From an uncultured Eubacteriales bacterium (GTDB lineage: Bacteria > Bacillota > Clostridia > Christensenellales > Christensenellaceae), in assembly GCA_905193725.1 (NCBI GenBank), contig CAJJPW010000071.1:1-9399 (forward strand): DNA of 9,399 nucleotides. The letters are read 5' to 3'. The translations under genes were made by a program, and so were the position numbers. Below the pieces are notes generated by a model. It was not told the origin of the DNA and did not search any database. It saw only the letters and a program-made list of their open reading frames with translations. Below, one piece after another: positions 6,466 through 9,399 of this stretch; position 1 is the stretch's first letter; each line of letters opens with the position of its first letter.

Positions 6466-7119
6466 ATGTTGCGACCAGAGAAAATCTTGAATAAAGAGTT
6501 TACGACTTCCTTTCGTGGCTATGATAAAAGTGAAGTGGATGCGTTTCTCGACGATATCATGACAGAAGTTCAGGAGATGAATACGAATCTAGAGGAACTC
6601 AAAAAGAAAAATCAATCTCTGGAAAAAGAGCTCAAACGCCTGCAAGAGGAGGAGAGCAGCATAGCAAAAACCATCGTAATTGCCAAGCAGACAGCGGATC
6701 AAATGGTGAGTGGTGCCGAGTCGAAGGCCCGGGAGATTGAGACGGCGGCAAAGATGCGGATGATTCAAATCCACAGCGAGCAGGCCCAAAAACTCCAGGA
6801 TATTGCCGATGAGATTCAGCACTTTTACGAGTTCTTTGATCGCTGCAAAAGCGAGGTCGTTGGTGTGTTGGATGCGCAAAAAGAACAGTTTGTCAAGGTG
6901 TTTGATGTAGATAAAGAGCGAGAGAGTTCTGAGGAGATTGCCAATATCCTCCGGCTTCATGAAGAAGCACAGCAGCAAGTGGAAAAAGACATGTTGCAGC
7001 AAAAATTGGTGGAGCAAGGTGTGGACGAGCTGAAAGATGACGACTTCAACTTGGCAAAGGCATCTATGATGAATGCAGAAGAGGAGAACTTATCCAAGGC
7101 AATTGACGAAGTAATCTAG
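6466..7119 (+). CDS. divIVA: Cell-pole and division-septum protein DivIVA
   Basis: DivIVA recognises strongly curved membrane at septa and poles and recruits partner proteins there. The N-terminal lipid-binding domain is clear: ILNKEFTTSFRGYDKSEVDAFL, with Phe16-Arg17 at the tip position (Phe17-Arg18 in B. subtilis). Two coiled-coil stretches follow, about residues 35-65 (EELKKKNQSLEKELKRLQEE) and about 75-190. The 217 residues are somewhat longer than B. subtilis DivIVA (164), with an acidic extension at the C-terminus. A GGGAGGGGAAGG stretch just upstream serves as ribosome site. It is the last gene of the operon; a terminator follows at 7139. A paralogue of the GpsB type is unlikely given the length. 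Confidence 0.93.
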   Translation: MLRPEKILNKEFTTSFRGYDKSEVDAFLDDIMTEVQEMNTNLEELKKKNQSLEKELKRLQEEESSIAKTIVIAKQTADQMVSGAESKAREIETAAKMRMIQIHSEQAQKLQDIADEIQHFYEFFDRCKSEVVGVLDAQKEQFVKVFDVDKERESSEEIANILRLHEEAQQQVEKDMLQQKLVEQGVDELKDDDFNLAKASMMNAEEENLSKAIDEVI

Positions 7120-7138
7120 TAAAAACGAGTAAACTTAG

Positions 7139-7168
7139 ACCGGCGGGTTGAAAAGCTGCCGGGTTTTT
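7139..7168 (+). terminator. Terminator after divIVA
   Basis: CCGGC (7140-7144) pairs with GCCGG (7158-7162); further G.T and G-C pairs may extend it inward around a GAAAA-containing loop, and GTTTTT follows. It is 20 bases after the divIVA stop codon. Confidence 0.75.
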
Positions 7169-7237
7169 GCTAAGTGGAAAAAATTATGGCAAACTGATAG
7201 TAATTTTTGCCTCTTGAATCATCATTTTTATAAATAG

Positions 7238-7265
7238 GACGCCAAATAGTATTTGGTGTCTTTTT
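7238..7265 (+). terminator. Second intrinsic terminator downstream of divIVA
   Basis: GACGCCAAA (7238-7246) pairs with TTTGGTGTC (7252-7260) with one G.T pair and a five-base loop, then TTTTT. It is stronger than the first one 70 bases upstream. It may be a back-up, or the end of a short untranslated RNA starting between the two. Confidence 0.8.
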
Positions 7266-7550
7266 ATGTTGTAGTTATAAAGAGATAGGCAAGAAAAGAT
7301 GGGTTATTTTACAAATCAACCATGCAAAAGAGGATAAGCATCTATAAGTGTATTAGAGGGCAGATGCTTCTTCCCTAAAGATAGGTGGAATGAGAGCCAA
7401 TTCAACATGACAGGATGGATTAGGCTGGAAAGTCAGCTGAAAACGAAAAAAGTAGTGGCAAAAAGCATTGATTCATAGGCGAAATAGCGGATAATAGGGG
7501 CGAATAAATGCTCAAGATGATCTTAATATAATTTTAACTTTTAGGCATAA
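7266..7550. other. Gene-free stretch before the kdp promoter region
   Basis: No coding frame is supported. An 8-pair perfect hairpin AAGCATCT/AGATGCTT (7336-7343 with 7362-7369) has an 18-base loop and lacks a T run, so it is not a terminator. The rest is purine-rich and unstructured by eye. I did not recognise a cyclic-di-AMP (ydaO) or other known riboswitch, although such elements occur before kdp operons in some Bacillota. Confidence 0.4.
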
Positions 7551-7586
7551 ACGCTAAGCGTACATTCACATAGAATGTGCTAATAT
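7551..7586 (+). promoter_or_regulatory. Probable kdp promoter with adjoining dyads
   Basis: A TGC-TAATAT extended -10 (7578-7586) lies 35 bases before the first kdp start codon and has no good -35 box, as is usual for an activator-dependent promoter. Upstream are the dyad ACGCT-A-AGCGT (7551-7561) and ACATTC/GAATGT (7562-7567 with 7573-7578). They occupy the place where a KdpE-type response regulator would bind; which protein binds them is unknown. Confidence 0.4.
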
Positions 7587-7620
7587 TCTTCTGTAATAAA
7601 ATCTCACAGGAGGATTTGGG

Positions 7621-7734
7621 ATGATGATGGATGTTTTAATGCTAGCAATTATACTTGCCTCAGCTGGTTTAGTAGGGCTCTTGATCTATTGGTGCCACAA
7701 ACAAGTAGATGCGCAGAACGAAGGGAGAAAATAG
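7621..7734 (+). CDS. 37-residue small membrane protein heading the kdp operon
   Basis: This short gene encodes 37 residues: a hydrophobic helix at about residues 4-24 (VLMLAIILASAGLVGLLIYW), then CHKQVDAQNEGRK. It has a perfect AGGAGG (7608-7613) seven bases before the ATG, lies after the likely kdp promoter, and its stop is one base from the kdpF start. Those three facts support a real gene. The sequence is not KdpF: it lacks the Y-x-x-x-A-L-x-x-P-E pattern. I do not recognise a named family. By position it may be an extra small subunit or a regulator of the KdpFABC pump. Three successive ATG codons make the exact start uncertain by up to two residues; 7621 fits the spacing best. Confidence 0.7.
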   Translation: MMMDVLMLAIILASAGLVGLLIYWCHKQVDAQNEGRK

Positions 7735-7735
7735 C

Positions 7736-7813
7736 ATGATAGTACTTGGAGTCATAGCTCTTTTATTAGGTATTTATTTGGTTTACGCATTGGTACACCC
7801 AGAAAAATTTTGA
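7736..7813 (+). CDS. kdpF: Potassium-transporting ATPase subunit KdpF
   Basis: KdpF is the single-helix peptide that stabilises the KdpFABC high-affinity potassium pump in the membrane. The 25 residues, MIVLGVIALLLGIYLVYALV followed by HPEKF, carry the family pattern: a hydrophobic helix, YLVYALV, then P-E-K/R-F at the C-terminus. The length is typical. GGGAG (7723-7727) lies eight bases before the ATG, inside the end of the preceding small gene. kdpA follows after 32 bases. Confidence 0.93.
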   Translation: MIVLGVIALLLGIYLVYALVHPEKF

Positions 7814-7845
7814 GACATAAGAGAAAACTGGAGGAGGAATAAGTT

Positions 7846-9399
7846 ATGTTGCAAATCATCTTGACGTTGATTATATACCTAATCATCGTCATTCCCATCG
7901 GAAGGTATTTGTACCATATTACCGCTGGGAAACGGACTTTTGCAGATCCTGTATTGAACAGGGTAGACGGTGTGCTTTATAAGGTTTGCAGAGTGAATCC
8001 CAATCAAGGGATGAGCTGGAAAAGGTACGCTGTCGCACTATTGGGTACAAACCTTGTCATGATACTGGTGGGCTACTTGATTTTGAGAATTCAAAGCATT
8101 GGCCTATTCAATCCAAATGGCATTGAGGGAATGGAGCCAACCTTATCATTCAATACCATTATCAGCTTTATGACAAATACAAACTTACAGCATTATTCAG
8201 GGGAATCAGGCCTCTCCTATTTATCCCAAATGCTGGTGATCATCTTCATGATGTTCGTATCCGCAGCTAGCGGCTATGCAGCTTGTATGGCATTTGTCCG
8301 TGGTTTGGCTGGAAAAACAAAGGACAACGTGGGAAACTTCTATTCGGATTTGATCCGCTGCATAACCCGTGTGCTGCTGCCCTTGGCGCTGATTGTCAGC
8401 TTGCTGCTGGTATGGCAGGGCGTTCCACAGAACTTTGCCAGCAATGAAACCATAACGACGCTGGAGGGAACGCAGCAAGATATTGCCATGGGCCCAATTG
8501 CTGCGCTGGAGAGCATCAAGCATTTGGGGACAAACGGCGGTGGATTCTTGGGTGCAAACTCAGCAACGCCATTGGAAAATCCGACGATTATCTCGGATTT
8601 AATAGAACTGCTGTCTATGATGATCTTGCCTGGTGCATGTGTGATCACATTTGGACTCATGCTCAGAGATAGCCGTGCTGCCAGAAGAGAGGCGCTCAAA
8701 GGCCAGGAAGTGGAACTGCGCAGAAGACAATCCTTCACAGGGAGATTTTTTGGAAGAGAGGGCAGGACAGTATTTGCCGCGATGGGCATTTTGTTCATCC
8801 TAGGGCTCAGCCTGTGCTTCTGGTCTGAAAGTCAAGGGAATCCAGTCTTAGGCAAGATGGGCCTAAATCAAGAGATGGGCAGTATGGAAGGAAAAGAAGT
8901 GCGCTTTGGCATTGCCCAATCGGCCTTGTTTACAACGGTGACCACATCGTTTACCACAGGCACGGTTAACAACATGCATGATACATTGACGCCTCTGGGT
9001 GGTTTGGTACCGCTGCTCAATATGATGCTCAATGTGGTGTTCGGCGGCAAGGGTGTAGGCCTGATGAACATGATCATGTATGCTATTCTCGGCGTGTTCA
9101 TCTTTGGCCTGATGATCGGCCGTACCCCGGAGGACCTGGGGAAGATCGAGTCCTTTACGGAAGGCTTCCACTTTTTGGGATGGGACTTGCTGGCCACCCC
9201 CAACACCGCGGGGTTTGCCAGTATGCTGTGGCTGATCCCCGCACTGTCCTTTGTTTCTTACTTCGGGTCCCAGCTGTATATGTCCCACATCCAGAAGAAA
9301 ACCAGCGGACAGAACCAGCCCGGCTGTATGAAAGTTATGATGTACGTGTTCCCCTTGATCAGCGTTTACTGGGCTTGGATCATGCCCGCCGCTGGGGGC
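7846..9399 (+). CDS. kdpA: Potassium-transporting ATPase subunit KdpA, chimeric 3' end, open at window edge
   Basis: KdpA is the channel-like membrane subunit that selects and carries K+ in KdpFABC. AGGAGG (7832-7837) lies eight bases before ATG 7846; the frame stays open for 518 codons to the last base. Codons 1-429 are KdpA. Three of the four selectivity-filter loops are seen: [12 protein letters not shown] (from residue 109), [20 protein letters not shown] (from 227), and [18 protein letters not shown] with Gly372 matching Gly345 of E. coli. FGGKGVGL and LMIGRTPE follow. After GRTPE the expected YLGKKIE and the fourth filter loop (NNNGSAF) do not appear; the frame runs into YidC-like sequence. 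The true gene should have about 560 codons. As written the protein could not form a complete channel. Confidence 0.9.
   Translation, partial: MLQIILTLIIYLIIVIPIGRYLYHITAGKRTFADPVLNRVDGVLYKVCRVNPNQGMSWKRYAVALLGTNLVMILVGYLILRIQSIGLFNPNGIEGMEPTLSFNTIISFMTNTNLQHYSGESGLSYLSQMLVIIFMMFVSAASGYAACMAFVRGLAGKTKDNVGNFYSDLIRCITRVLLPLALIVSLLLVWQGVPQNFASNETITTLEGTQQDIAMGPIAALESIKHLGTNGGGFLGANSATPLENPTIISDLIELLSMMILPGACVITFGLMLRDSRAARREALKGQEVELRRRQSFTGRFFGREGRTVFAAMGILFILGLSLCFWSESQGNPVLGKMGLNQEMGSMEGKEVRFGIAQSALFTTVTTSFTTGTVNNMHDTLTPLGGLVPLLNMMLNVVFGGKGVGLMNMIMYAILGVFIFGLMIGRTPEDLGKIESFTEGFHFLGWDLLATPNTAGFASMLWLIPALSFVSYFGSQLYMSHIQKKTSGQNQPGCMKVMMYVFPLISVYWAWIMPAAGG
9133..9399 (+). other. yidC: YidC/Oxa1 insertase fragment joined in frame to kdpA
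   Basis: Codons 430-518 of the kdpA frame are not Kdp[16 protein letters not shown], then [20 protein letters not shown] and a charged loop, then [20 protein letters not shown] match the conserved core of YidC/Oxa1 membrane insertases. Compare the ILPIIAGLTTFIQQ and MLWLMPIMILIFAINFPAA segments of B. subtilis SpoIIIJ. The start and end of the insertase are both missing. Codons are richer in CCC, ACC and GCC than in kdpA before it. The exact join lies between about 9130 and 9153, since DLGKIE could derive from either partner. Confidence 0.8.

Noticed and set aside
8221..9288. Minus-strand open frames of 100-152 residues opposite kdpA
   Set aside because: They are complements of a continuous, strongly conserved kdpA frame and have no independent support.

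Overview
The window looks like chromosomal DNA of a low-to-moderate GC, spore-former-type Bacillota, most likely class Clostridia. The grounds are strong purine-rich Shine-Dalgarno sites, a sigma-B/F/G partner-switching cluster, the yggS-sepF-divIVA division cluster headed by an HlyD-like gene, and intrinsic terminators after most operons. Every supported gene is on the + strand. The species cannot be told from the sequence.

Layout. (1) 1-924 is the 3' two thirds of an NADP-type glutamate dehydrogenase gene, closed by a good terminator. (2) 925-1507 has no convincing gene but holds a nested hairpin and two adjacent palindromes. (3) 1508-3438 is a partner-switching sigma module. It has an RsbV-like STAS anti-anti-sigma protein with its phospho-serine, an RsbW-like protein that has lost its ATP-binding boxes, a sigma-B/F/G-family factor whose region 4 is put out of frame by a one-base shift, and a second RsbW/SpoIIAB-like protein with intact kinase boxes. 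The last gene follows a textbook sigma-B-type promoter (GTTTAT-N13-GGGTAT). (4) 3439-3899 is a gene-free stretch with a terminator at each end. The second terminator stands directly before the next start codon, and an upstream sequence could pair with its 5' arm, as in a transcription attenuator. (5) 3900-7119 is a likely operon: HlyD-like membrane protein, YggS/PLPBP, SepF, DivIVA. (6) 7120-7620 is gene-free, with two terminators, further hairpins and the likely kdp promoter. (7) 7621-9399 is the start of a kdp potassium-ATPase operon: a 37-residue small membrane protein, KdpF, and KdpA.

The last ~265 bases are not KdpA. After the GRTPE motif (codon 429) the same reading frame becomes an internal piece of a YidC/Oxa1 membrane insertase. 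The fourth KdpA selectivity-filter repeat is therefore missing. An assembly misjoin is the simplest explanation; a real rearrangement is the alternative.

How the parts work together (inference). The sigma module would sense phosphorylation of the STAS protein and release a stress-type sigma factor that feeds back on the active kinase gene. The reading-frame break suggests that this copy is decaying, or that the sequence has an error there. The HlyD-yggS-sepF-divIVA block serves cell division and envelope functions. The kdp block serves high-affinity K+ uptake. The strongest leads for something undescribed are the split dead/active RsbW arrangement, the attenuator-like leader at 3503-3899, and the small protein heading the kdp operon.
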